From Candidatus Caenarcanales bacterium (lineage in GTDB: Bacteria; Cyanobacteriota; Vampirovibrionia; LMEP-6097), in contig JAKVAO010000029.1 of the NCBI GenBank assembly GCA_022447685.1, positions 1 to 29,716 on the forward strand: a stretch of DNA of 29,716 nucleotides, in the 5' to 3' direction. The notes beneath the pieces were generated by a model that saw only the letters and a list, made by a program, of their open reading frames with translations, did no database searches and was not told where the DNA came from. The translations under genes and the position numbers were made by a program. Each line of letters starts with the position of its first letter. Position 1 is the first letter of the stretch. This document shows, in pieces, positions 1 to 7,714 of this stretch.

Positions 1-21
1 GTATTCTTTTATGCTTGACAT
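1..21 (-). CDS. 5' end of an unidentified gene (first 7 codons)
   Basis: An ATG at 21-19 on the minus strand opens a frame that reads MSSIKEY to the window edge without a stop. A strong Shine-Dalgarno (AAAGGAG on the minus strand, around 29-35) lies at normal spacing upstream. The frame starts 41 nt after the stop of the binding-protein gene and in the same direction, so it is probably the next gene of that sensory operon. Only seven codons are visible, so nothing can be said about the product. Confidence 0.5.
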
Positions 22-62
22 TTGTCTTTTCTCCTTTTTTTATTTTAAGGAATTTACACAAT

Positions 63-1088
63 TTATTTTACACTCTCTACAGCTGAGTTAATATCAGAGT
101 ATTTAGCCTTAAGCCTTTCCAAAACTGATTTAGCTAAGTCACTTTGCTTGTCATTAATAAAACTAAAGCAAGTCTGTATAAAATACAAATCAATTTTTTT
201 TCTCATCTCAGCATTAATAAATTTATGGAAATCACCACCAATAATCCCCCAGTGACTAATTAAAGGGATTTTTTTAGTTTCAGAATACTCTATTAAATAT
301 TTAGCAAAAAGTTTTCCCTCTGGAACACCTGCTACCATTTGAATACAATCATCGTCAGAATTAAGGATCTCAGCTATAATTTTTTTAGCAGTAGCCTTTC
401 CTGTATTCCAATCAAAGCGAGTAATCCTCGGCTTAATTCCTTTATTCAAATAAAATGGAAGCATAGATTCTAAATTAGAATCCCCCCATCTAGTATCTTC
501 TAAAAGAAGATGTGGCTTTTTGCAAGTAAGATCATTATAAGCAAAAGCACTGATCATAGTACCAGCAAGTTTATCGTCAATAGATAAACGGAAAATATAA
601 TTCTCAGGACTAGTAGTTCTTGTTAATCCAGAAGCAGCTGCCCAAGGTACTAAAGTTAGAATATGATTATCATTAATTGTATTTTGTAATTTTAGTAGAG
701 GTGGTGAATGCAGTCCTGCAAAATAAAGTAAAGCATGTTCATCTTCAATAAAATTTTGTAAATGTCTTTCAACTCTTGCTGTATTTGCACCATGATCCAG
801 AACAATAAAGTTTATATAATAATCTTGTAACTTATTACCATGCTCTTCAAAAGCAAGTTTAATACCTCTTTCAATAGCCAAAGCTGACTCATAGTGATTA
901 GATCTGTCAGAGTCAATATAAATATTTAAAAACTTATTGCTTAAAATTTCAGAATCTAATTTTAGATAGTCCTCTATGTAGTGAAAATGATTTGGTTTCT
1001 TAGCTTTAAATTCATAAATAAATTTAGATTCTGCGTGAAGTGGAATAAAAAATAGATATAGTAAAATTAAGAATCTAAATCTTCTCAA
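63..1088 (-). CDS. Secreted type-1 periplasmic binding protein (branched-chain amino-acid receptor-like)
   Basis: The 341-aa product begins with a classic signal peptide (Arg-rich MRRFRF, hydrophobic core, likely cleavage after PLHA at about residue 19), so it should be periplasmic. The rest resembles the ligand-binding fold of Leu/Ile/Val-type receptors (Peripla_BP_6). It has an N-lobe opening with ALAIERGIKLAFEEHG, an 'LVPWAAASGLTR' segment after the first lobe, and 'NYIFRLSIDDKLAGTM', as in extracellular ligand-binding receptors. Its start overlaps the end of the response-regulator gene by 14 nt, so the two are probably translationally coupled. No ABC permease or ATPase is visible nearby. 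The context suggests a ligand sensor for the adjacent histidine kinase, like TorT for TorS, rather than a transport component. The ligand is unknown. The fold call is fairly secure; the signalling role is inference. Confidence 0.75.
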   Translation of the reverse strand: MRRFRFLILLYLFFIPLHAESKFIYEFKAKKPNHFHYIEDYLKLDSEILSNKFLNIYIDSDRSNHYESALAIERGIKLAFEEHGNKLQDYYINFIVLDHGANTARVERHLQNFIEDEHALLYFAGLHSPPLLKLQNTINDNHILTLVPWAAASGLTRTTSPENYIFRLSIDDKLAGTMISAFAYNDLTCKKPHLLLEDTRWGDSNLESMLPFYLNKGIKPRITRFDWNTGKATAKKIIAEILNSDDDCIQMVAGVPEGKLFAKYLIEYSETKKIPLISHWGIIGGDFHKFINAEMRKKIDLYFIQTCFSFINDKQSDLAKSVLERLKAKYSDINSAVESVK

Positions 1089-1467
1089 TCTTTTGTCTCT
1101 CCCAGTGCAGTGCAGCTTTATTAAACTGATCTATTGAAAAAGGCTTAGTGTAATAATCTTTCACAAAATCATAAGTCAAACTAGATTCTACATCAGCACT
1201 TAGTTGCGAAGAGCTAAGCATAAAAACTAAATTTGAATAATTCAAATTATTGTACTCACATAGAAACTCATGACCATTCATTATTGGCATATTGATATCT
1301 AAGAAAATTAAATCTGGAGATATAGATGATGCCAACAAATCCAAGGCTTCTTCTCCATCAAAGGCTAAAACAATTTCTACATCTGGGTATTTTCTTTTTA
1401 AAACATCTTCAAATATAAATTGATCTATATCTGAATCTTCTACTAATAAAACTTTTCTGACTTCCAT
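1075..1467 (-). CDS. Stand-alone CheY-like response regulator
   Basis: The 130-aa protein is a single receiver domain with no output domain. Visible landmarks are the acidic pair E10/D11, the phospho-acceptor D57 in DLIFLDINMP, S85/S86 at the switch Ser/Thr position, and K108 in YTKPF. It should accept phosphate from the histidine kinase encoded 9 nt upstream and act by protein-protein contact or as a phosphorelay intermediate, since it cannot bind DNA through a fused domain. A good Shine-Dalgarno (AAGGAAG) precedes the ATG. Its 3' end overlaps the binding-protein gene by 14 nt. The family assignment is very secure; its target is unknown. Confidence 0.93.
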   Translation of the reverse strand: MEVRKVLLVEDSDIDQFIFEDVLKRKYPDVEIVLAFDGEEALDLLASSISPDLIFLDINMPIMNGHEFLCEYNNLNYSNLVFMLSSSQLSADVESSLTYDFVKDYYTKPFSIDQFNKAALHWERQKIEKI

Positions 1468-1476
1468 GAACTTCCT

Positions 1477-3054
1477 TTATTCTCTAACCCCACCTCCCGG
1501 CAATGTTAAACGAAAAACAGATCCCTCTGTATGAGGTTCATAAGAGACTTTAGCATTCAAGAAATCAGCACTTTTTTTAATCATATACAACCCCAAACCA
1601 CTTCCATAAGCGACTTTAGGGTGAAATCTACAAAACATATGGAAAATTTTAGTCCTGTGTTCTTCAGGTACACCAATGCCATTGTCTTTAAACTCTATAA
1701 TTAGTTGTGAATCTTTTTCATAGGTTTTTATTCTAAGATAGGATCTAGTTTTTTCAGTATTACAGTACTTAATTGAATTTGAAATAAAATTAGACATTAT
1801 TAACTGCAAACGTGAACGCTTGATAAACAACTGTGTAGGAGTAAAAAATGTAGTTACTAACTCAACTTTATCAAAGTTAGCCATATGAGAAAGTTTGTTA
1901 TGCTCGTCTTCAATAAGCTTATCTAATTCAACTAAAGTATCATCTTCTGCTTGTGTTTTAGTCTTGTGAAGAGTGATAATATCTTGGAGTAAGTGCTCGA
2001 GCTTATCCAGTGAATCTTTTAGCATTTTTAAGGTCTGCGTCAACTTTGATATATTATTGTCTTTTAGAGAATCTTCAGCAACACCAATTAAACCAATTGC
2101 AGACAATAAAGGTGATCTCAAATCGTGAGAAGTTCTATAGGAGAATTCTTCTAATTCATCATTAAGATCTTTAAGCTGGTATGCATTATTCTTAAACTCA
2201 CTAACAGCTTTATTGATTTCACCTATTTCATCTTCACGTTCTTCTTCTTTGTTCTGTTCTTGATCATCGTTACCACTTAAAATACCTTGCATCAGATCTT
2301 TTAATTTACCGATTGCATTGATGATTCCACCACTAATATAAACATAAATAATGCCAAGATTAAGAATCATAAAGATAAATGAAATTGCAAAAAATAAACG
2401 AGATAGATTAATACTAGAGTTAATCTTAGTGAGAAGCTTAGTCTGTGATTCATCAAATGAATCTTCAATCCTATTAAATGACTGAATTACTTCACGTTTA
2501 TAAGAAGAATATTCTTTTGAGAAAAGCATTGAAGCAGCAGCATTATAATCAACATGCTTGTCTCTATTAGAACCATCAATTAGGCTTATAGATTTACTTT
2601 CAAGACTTTGAATTTTATCAGCAGATTTTTTAATTAATTTAATATCATTCAATTCATTTTCAGATAAATTAAAATCAGTAGCTAACTTGTAGAAATTAAC
2701 GTCACGAGTATCGTCTTTGCTTTTCTTCATTCCAGCTAAAAGCAAATCAGCATATGAATCATTAAAATTTTCAACAGAAGGCTGCCTACCTTCCTGTATA
2801 TCTAAAATATAAAAATATAAGTCTTTAGTCTTCAAATCATGACTTACTATGTATTCTTTTGCTAGCAAAGACATATAATTAAATGAATTTTTAAATGATT
2901 TTAAATAATCAATCTTTTCATTATATTTACTTAACTGAGATTCTCTGTAAGCATAATTCTTTGAGAAGTTTATTGCACTAAATAGCAACATTAAAACAAA
3001 AATAAGCTGTAGTGCTGATAGTATTAAAAATTTTGATTTAATTGATGATGGCAT
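1477..3054 (-). CDS. Membrane sensor histidine kinase with large extracytoplasmic helical domain
   Basis: 525 aa. TM1 is about residues 9-29, followed by a roughly 185-residue Lys/Ser-rich, apparently all-helical periplasmic region, and TM2 is about 219-241. A HAMP-like linker (about 242-295) includes a Glu/Asp-rich stretch. The HisKA box has H310 in YRTSHDLRSP. The HATPase region shows the N box around N426 (ISNSIKY), G1 as DNGIG at 457-461 and G2 as GSGLGL at 484-489. All residues needed for autophosphorylation are present. It is first in an operon with the receiver and binding-protein genes. The helical sensor domain plus a co-transcribed type-1 binding protein resembles TorS/TorT or LuxQ/LuxP. 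The start codon lies beside a small hairpin (3054-3072) that includes the ribosome binding site. Confidence 0.93.
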   Translation of the reverse strand: MPSSIKSKFLILSALQLIFVLMLLFSAINFSKNYAYRESQLSKYNEKIDYLKSFKNSFNYMSLLAKEYIVSHDLKTKDLYFYILDIQEGRQPSVENFNDSYADLLLAGMKKSKDDTRDVNFYKLATDFNLSENELNDIKLIKKSADKIQSLESKSISLIDGSNRDKHVDYNAAASMLFSKEYSSYKREVIQSFNRIEDSFDESQTKLLTKINSSINLSRLFFAISFIFMILNLGIIYVYISGGIINAIGKLKDLMQGILSGNDDQEQNKEEEREDEIGEINKAVSEFKNNAYQLKDLNDELEEFSYRTSHDLRSPLLSAIGLIGVAEDSLKDNNISKLTQTLKMLKDSLDKLEHLLQDIITLHKTKTQAEDDTLVELDKLIEDEHNKLSHMANFDKVELVTTFFTPTQLFIKRSRLQLIMSNFISNSIKYCNTEKTRSYLRIKTYEKDSQLIIEFKDNGIGVPEEHRTKIFHMFCRFHPKVAYGSGLGLYMIKKSADFLNAKVSYEPHTEGSVFRLTLPGGGVRE

Positions 3055-3126
3055 TAGAGCTTACCTCTCTAAAATACTTACCACCAGAATATAAAAATTT
3101 TATACAAAGAACTATAGATTTAGATA

Positions 3127-4644
3127 TTATCTTACCGCTTCTTGCGTGTTTTTGAAATTATTTTTAATCAACTTAAACTGCTCTGTTATATGATTAGCCC
3201 AGTATGTGACATCCCATTTCTTGACTTTCTCATACATAAGTTCCATTCTTTGAGAAGCTTCATCATCACTCATATCAATAGCTCTATCTATAGCTTCATC
3301 CATATCTTTACCAGAATAAGGGTTAGCATATATAGCTTCAGAAAGCTCAACAGCAGCACCAGTAAACTCAGAAAGAATCAAAGCTCCAGGCTCTGATGCT
3401 TTAGACGCGATATATTCTTTTGCAACTAAGTTCAAACCATCACGCAACGGTGTAATCCAACAGACATCAGCTGTTTTATAATATGAAACCAACTCATCAA
3501 AAGGAATAGGTCTAGTAGAGAGCATGATAGGAGTCCAACCGAGAGTACCATATTTACCATTTATAGAACCTACTAGACTTTCTATGTCTCTTTGCGCTGC
3601 TTTATAAACCGTCATTCCTTTAGCTGGAGCAACACAAACTACAAAGAATTTAATTTTGCCAATAAGTTCTTTCCTGCGTTCAAGTAATCTATCAAAGGCT
3701 TCCAGCATTTCTTTAGTACCTTTAGTGTAGTCCACTCTACCTACAGAAAAGATAAACTTCATACCTTGAATTTCATTCTTGATTTGAGCAATTCTAGAAC
3801 CTGCATCAAAACTACTTAGGTGTTCAGTAATAATATTAGTATTAGTACCAATTGGCCAAGTATCAATCAATATCTCTCTACCATTATGTTTTAAAGTCTC
3901 CACAACAGTTGGCTCAGACAGTGGTAAACCAGAAGAAGTGAAAATCTCTTCAACAGCCTTGCTTTTGGAAATTTCAGCTCCCCTAAGAGACCTAGCAACA
4001 CCTGCAAAATTCTCACTGTATCTAGGAATATGGAAACCAACTATATCACTATCTAAAAGTGAATCCAATATTTCTTCTCTCCACGGGAGTATATTGAAGA
4101 CGTCAGCCGCTGGAAATGGAGTGTGATGAAAGAAAGCTATTTTGACATTAGGTTTAATTTTTCTGATAAAAGCTGGTACTAACCACAAGTTATAATCATG
4201 AACCCAAATTATGGCATCATCAGCAGCCTCAGCACAGGCAGCTTCAGCAAAAAGTCTATTCACTTCTCTAAAAGTATTCCAATCTACAGCATCGTAGTTA
4301 TACAACCATGGGAAAGAATGTAAGGTAGGCCAGAGAGCTTCTTTCGATGTGACATGATAAAAAGATTTTACTTGCTCGGCTGTTAAAGGTAATCTCACAA
4401 CATCATATTCACCAAAGGAATCATTGATAGTTATATTTTTTTCAAAACTACCCTGCTCTTTTGCGCTAACTTGCTTCCAGGCAACCCAACAACCTCTTTC
4501 AACTTCACCAAAAAAACCTTTTAAAGCTGGAACAATACCATTCGGGCTCTTATTTTCTTTGAATAAAACTTTCCCCTTTTCTTTGACCTCTTCATAAGGT
4601 TGTCTATGATAGACAATTACTAGTGATGATTTTTTTCTTTCCAT
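3127..4644 (-). CDS. ggpS: GT20 glycosyltransferase, probably glucosylglycerol-phosphate synthase (GgpS) rather than OtsA
   Basis: 505 aa, the usual length for the family. The protein is a GT-B retaining enzyme of the trehalose-6-phosphate synthase family. It has WVHDYNLWLVP (147-157), HHTPFP (173-178), R303 and K308 in VGRVDYTKG (phosphate-binding pair), and TPLRDGLNLVAKEY (398-411). The N-terminus (VIVYHRQPYEEV, then KSPNGI at 32-37) and the tract LTAEQVKSFYH are how I remember cyanobacterial GgpS. OtsA normally opens with a different Arg-Gly-Gly-rich loop. GgpS joins ADP-glucose and glycerol-3-phosphate to make the precursor of the osmolyte glucosylglycerol. The gene lies 1 nt after a HAD phosphatase gene, as expected for a two-step synthase/phosphatase pathway. 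If not GgpS, it is trehalose-6-phosphate synthase. GT20 membership is certain; substrate choice is moderately supported. Confidence 0.78.
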   Translation of the reverse strand: MERKKSSLVIVYHRQPYEEVKEKGKVLFKENKSPNGIVPALKGFFGEVERGCWVAWKQVSAKEQGSFEKNITINDSFGEYDVVRLPLTAEQVKSFYHVTSKEALWPTLHSFPWLYNYDAVDWNTFREVNRLFAEAACAEAADDAIIWVHDYNLWLVPAFIRKIKPNVKIAFFHHTPFPAADVFNILPWREEILDSLLDSDIVGFHIPRYSENFAGVARSLRGAEISKSKAVEEIFTSSGLPLSEPTVVETLKHNGREILIDTWPIGTNTNIITEHLSSFDAGSRIAQIKNEIQGMKFIFSVGRVDYTKGTKEMLEAFDRLLERRKELIGKIKFFVVCVAPAKGMTVYKAAQRDIESLVGSINGKYGTLGWTPIMLSTRPIPFDELVSYYKTADVCWITPLRDGLNLVAKEYIASKASEPGALILSEFTGAAVELSEAIYANPYSGKDMDEAIDRAIDMSDDEASQRMELMYEKVKKWDVTYWANHITEQFKLIKNNFKNTQEAVR

Positions 4645-4645
4645 T

Positions 4646-5392
4646 TTAAAAAAACTCGAAATGTTTTATAGCCTGTTGAATTCCTGCTGTGCCTTCTTCA
4701 CTTGCATGAAAAACATTATCAAAGTTTTTCAATTCATTTACTAATAGTTCTTCTGAGTTTGAAACTGCAACACTCTTAAGCTTGGTTTCAAATAGCGATA
4801 AATCGTTTAAAGTATCTCCAGCAGTTAGTACCTTATCGCTAGAGATATTAAGTACCTCAAGTAACTTAAGTAAAGTTGGTCCTTTCTTAACTCCCCTAGG
4901 TAAAATATCAAAGTAAAGATTAGCAGAGAAAATTGCATCAAAGCCTGCGTCTCTAACATCTTTAGCAGCAGCAACTGCTTTCAAATGATCATCATAGAAA
5001 AAGGAAACTCTTTTCCCACCATAAATATCTTGTTCTTTAAGGTGCGGGTGAGCTTTCATCAATTCTCTAGCCCTGTCTTCACCTTCCCATAGTGAGTCTA
5101 CCCAATCTTGAACTTCAGCTATAGCTTTAAAGTCATGACCAGAAACAATAGTCGTGCCCACATCACCAATAATGAAATCAGGTCTAGGAACATCATTAGA
5201 ATCTATCAAAGACTTTACAAAAGGTATATCTCTACCGGTAACAAAAATTAAAGATATCTCCTCCCTGTTTTCTTCTATGAAATTATATAAAGCCTTTCTC
5301 TGTAAGTCACTTCCACCGAGGAAAGTTCCATCAAGATCAGTAGCTAAACATAACTTTATTTTGGAACTACTTAAGCTTATGGAATTAGACAC
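4646..5392 (-). CDS. HAD-IIB phosphatase, probable glucosylglycerol-3-phosphate (or trehalose-6-phosphate) phosphatase
   Basis: 248 aa of the sucrose-phosphate-phosphatase-like HAD class. Motif I is DLDGT (D19 nucleophile, D21 acid/base), motif II is VTGR (T52), the motif III Lys lies in RGVKKGPTL (about 169-170), and motif IV is AGDTLND (D193, D197). The C-terminal EEGTAGIQQAI matches the S6PP-like tail. The start is GTG at 5392; no Shine-Dalgarno is visible, and TATTATA-like sequence lies immediately upstream. The stop is one base before the ggpS ATG. The gene order phosphatase then synthase matches the domain order of fused GgpPS enzymes of some proteobacteria. The gene ends in a run of seven T (minus strand) directly before its stop codon. 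The substrate is inferred from the neighbour. Confidence 0.8.
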   Translation of the reverse strand: MSNSISLSSSKIKLCLATDLDGTFLGGSDLQRKALYNFIEENREEISLIFVTGRDIPFVKSLIDSNDVPRPDFIIGDVGTTIVSGHDFKAIAEVQDWVDSLWEGEDRARELMKAHPHLKEQDIYGGKRVSFFYDDHLKAVAAAKDVRDAGFDAIFSANLYFDILPRGVKKGPTLLKLLEVLNISSDKVLTAGDTLNDLSLFETKLKSVAVSNSEELLVNELKNFDNVFHASEEGTAGIQQAIKHFEFF

Positions 5393-5434
5393 AACAATAT
5401 AATAATAAAGTCATAACGCTTTTATGTCAAGTTA

Positions 5435-6667
5435 TCAATCTCTCTTTAAAACTTGAACACAGCGAAATTGCAACATGATGAATTTGATGAAATTGGCAAG
5501 TATAGTTGCCCAAATAGCTCCAGCAATACCAAACTTATTTATAAAGAATAGATTTAATAGTATATTCAGTATAATACTGATAAATTGAATAATATTTCTT
5601 CCCTTGTGATCAGTTCTAGAAGCCAATATCAAACTGGGAACTATATTCAAGAACCAAATAACAGCAATAAAAGCAAAGAGAGGGGCAAGCTCAATAGCCT
5701 GGCTATATTTAGCACTAAAGAAATAAGCCAGCACAGGTTTAGATAGAAAGTAAATTCCAAGTGATATCGGAATAGCTAGAATCAAAATTAATAAGATAAG
5801 TTTTTTGATAATAGACTTAAACTCATCTCTAGATCTTGAAAATTTGAATAGTTGAGGCAAAAATAATTGCTTTATTGATTTCGGTAGAATCTTAATCAGG
5901 CGATTTAGTTTGGATGGAATTGAATAAAATGCTACAGCACTTGGACCGAGTATGTAATTAATCATCAGACGATCAATCTTCGATTGAGCTTCCTCCATAT
6001 AATCAAAAACCCCAAAAAGAAATGACTGTTTGATCATGGCAGGAATACCCTCAAAATCAAATTTGAGTTTACAAAACTTGATAGTAGTAAAGAAAGAGAC
6101 CAAAAATTTTATCAAAGCAGCAAGTACATATGCAACAAGCAAAATCTCAATCCCACCTAGATATTTAAACACTACAATTATAGTTAAAAGTTGAACCACT
6201 TTATTAAATGCAGTGAGGGAAGCAACTAATTTAAATTGATCCAAAGCCTTTCTAATTACACCAAAAATATTTGTAAAGCTTTTAAAAAACTCTACAAGTA
6301 TATAGGCTAGAACTACTTTTATAATCAGAGGCTCTGAATGAGAAAACTTAGCCAAAATAAATATCAAAACACAGGTAGGGACTGCGATAAAAAGTCTTAT
6401 CAGTAGTGCGTTACCGAGAGCAGTGTTTAAACCATTGACGAAACTTTCTTTATCGCGGTTAGCGTACTCAAGGATTGAGTTTTTAAAACCCATAGTGAAG
6501 AAAAAAGAAAACATCTCAACAAATGCTTCTCCAGTGAGTAAAATACCCAGAACCCTAGGTTCAAGATATTGTGCAAGTAAGACAGTAGTATAAGCAGAGC
6601 AGATAATTACTACTACGTTACTTATACTCAAATATGAAAAAGATTTAAATAAGTTCTTGAAATTCAT
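5435..6667 (-). CDS. Polysaccharide-type flippase (Wzx/MATE-like membrane exporter)
   Basis: The 410-aa product is almost wholly hydrophobic, with about 12 predicted membrane helices. Features typical of the polysaccharide transport branch of the MOP superfamily are an N-terminal LSISNVVVIICSAYTTVLLAQYLEP, DRLMINYILGPSAVAFYSI in the middle (usual around TM7) and IRKALDQFKLVA in a cytoplasmic loop. Such proteins flip lipid-linked oligosaccharides across the inner membrane. No glycosyltransferase cluster surrounds it, so the cargo is unknown. It is encoded 42 nt upstream of the HAD phosphatase in the same direction. A sulfotransferase gene diverges from it 66 nt away, which could point to a sulfated glycan or lipid. 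Confidence 0.85.
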   Translation of the reverse strand: MNFKNLFKSFSYLSISNVVVIICSAYTTVLLAQYLEPRVLGILLTGEAFVEMFSFFFTMGFKNSILEYANRDKESFVNGLNTALGNALLIRLFIAVPTCVLIFILAKFSHSEPLIIKVVLAYILVEFFKSFTNIFGVIRKALDQFKLVASLTAFNKVVQLLTIIVVFKYLGGIEILLVAYVLAALIKFLVSFFTTIKFCKLKFDFEGIPAMIKQSFLFGVFDYMEEAQSKIDRLMINYILGPSAVAFYSIPSKLNRLIKILPKSIKQLFLPQLFKFSRSRDEFKSIIKKLILLILILAIPISLGIYFLSKPVLAYFFSAKYSQAIELAPLFAFIAVIWFLNIVPSLILASRTDHKGRNIIQFISIILNILLNLFFINKFGIAGAIWATILANFIKFIMLQFRCVQVLKRD

Positions 6668-6733
6668 TTATGATAAGCTAAACATAGCTATTCTAGCAGT
6701 ATATACTAACTTAGTGAATATAGAAATAAATCA

Positions 6734-7714
6734 ATGCAAGATCCAATATTTATAGTTGGTGAAGGAAGGTCTGGGACTACTAGTCTTAGAAATATTATTG
6801 GTGAACATCCCAATATTTGGGCTGTTGATAAAGAGTCTTATCTATTTGTTGAGAACTGGCCTCAAGCTAACCCTTATTTTGATATTTATAAGAACAATTT
6901 CAATAAATTAGTTCTCTCGGTATTTGTAGCAACCAAAAGAGTCGGTGAAAACGCACACAAAATAATCAAATCAAAAAAACTGCCAGAGGATATAGAAACT
7001 GAATTTTATCTATTCAAAGAATCACTTGAGTATGCTGAACTCAAAAAAAACTATAAAAACACTGAAACAATTAACCGTTTTCAAATTTTCAATGCTATTT
7101 CAGAATTCTACTGTAAAAGATTCTCTAGAGCAAGATTTGTAGAAAAAACACCTTATCATCTTTACTACGTTAACTCTATTTTGAATGAATACCCTAATGC
7201 CAAAATCATTGCACTCTATAGAGATCCTAGAGCTGTTTGTTCATCATGGCTAAAGCTAGACGCGCTTAAAAACTTACTAGGTGTTTGCCTCAGCTGGAAC
7301 AAAGCAATGAAAGAGATTACCAAACTCCAGAAAAAATTAAATCAAGAGCAGTTTCTTACAGTTAAATTTGAAAATCTCATCTCAAATCCAAAAGAAACTT
7401 TAGAAGAGATCTGTTCTTTTATCAATGAAGATTTTGAGCAATCATTATTAGAGAGTAAAAATGTTAGTAATAGTAGTTTCAACAAAGGAACTGGCTTCAG
7501 GACTGAGAACTTAGAGAGATGGAAAAAGATACTCAATAAAAAACAAATCTCATTAATAAATTTAATATGCTCTAAGCATTATCAAAAATACAATATTGAA
7601 AAATCACAAGAAAAACTCAAGATCTCTGAACTTGTAGCTATGCCTCTATTTATCTCATTAGAGCCTCTAAAATTATTTACAGTTAAGCTTAAAAAATTAT
7701 TCTCAAGATTGTGA
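6734..7714 (+). CDS. PAPS-dependent sulfotransferase (Sulfotransfer_1/3 type)
   Basis: 326 aa, soluble. The 5'-phosphosulfate loop is near the N-terminus (GEGRSGTTSLRN, residues 9-20, the P-loop-like element of sulfotransferases). The 3'-phosphate-binding element is YRDPRAVCSSW (162-172), with R163 and S170/S171 in the expected positions, preceded by FVEKTPYHLYYV (135-146). These are the two hallmarks of the family. It should transfer sulfate from PAPS to a hydroxyl or amine acceptor. The adjacent flippase gene makes a glycan or glycolipid acceptor plausible, but this is inference. The C-terminus is Lys-rich. The gene runs into the convergent desaturase gene with a 12-nt tail-to-tail overlap. 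Confidence 0.85.
   Translation: MQDPIFIVGEGRSGTTSLRNIIGEHPNIWAVDKESYLFVENWPQANPYFDIYKNNFNKLVLSVFVATKRVGENAHKIIKSKKLPEDIETEFYLFKESLEYAELKKNYKNTETINRFQIFNAISEFYCKRFSRARFVEKTPYHLYYVNSILNEYPNAKIIALYRDPRAVCSSWLKLDALKNLLGVCLSWNKAMKEITKLQKKLNQEQFLTVKFENLISNPKETLEEICSFINEDFEQSLLESKNVSNSSFNKGTGFRTENLERWKKILNKKQISLINLICSKHYQKYNIEKSQEKLKISELVAMPLFISLEPLKLFTVKLKKLFSRL

Noticed and set aside
3090..3104. AT-only palindrome (TATAAAAATTTTATA) as a terminator for ggpS or the upstream operon
   Set aside because: It has no GC in the stem and no separate T tract; it is more likely part of the kinase-gene promoter region.
3127..4644. Annotation as plain OtsA (trehalose-6-phosphate synthase)
   Set aside because: Kept as the alternative. 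The N-terminal YHRQPYEEV and KSPNGI tracts and the adjoining HAD phosphatase look more like GgpS, though only alignment or assay can settle it.
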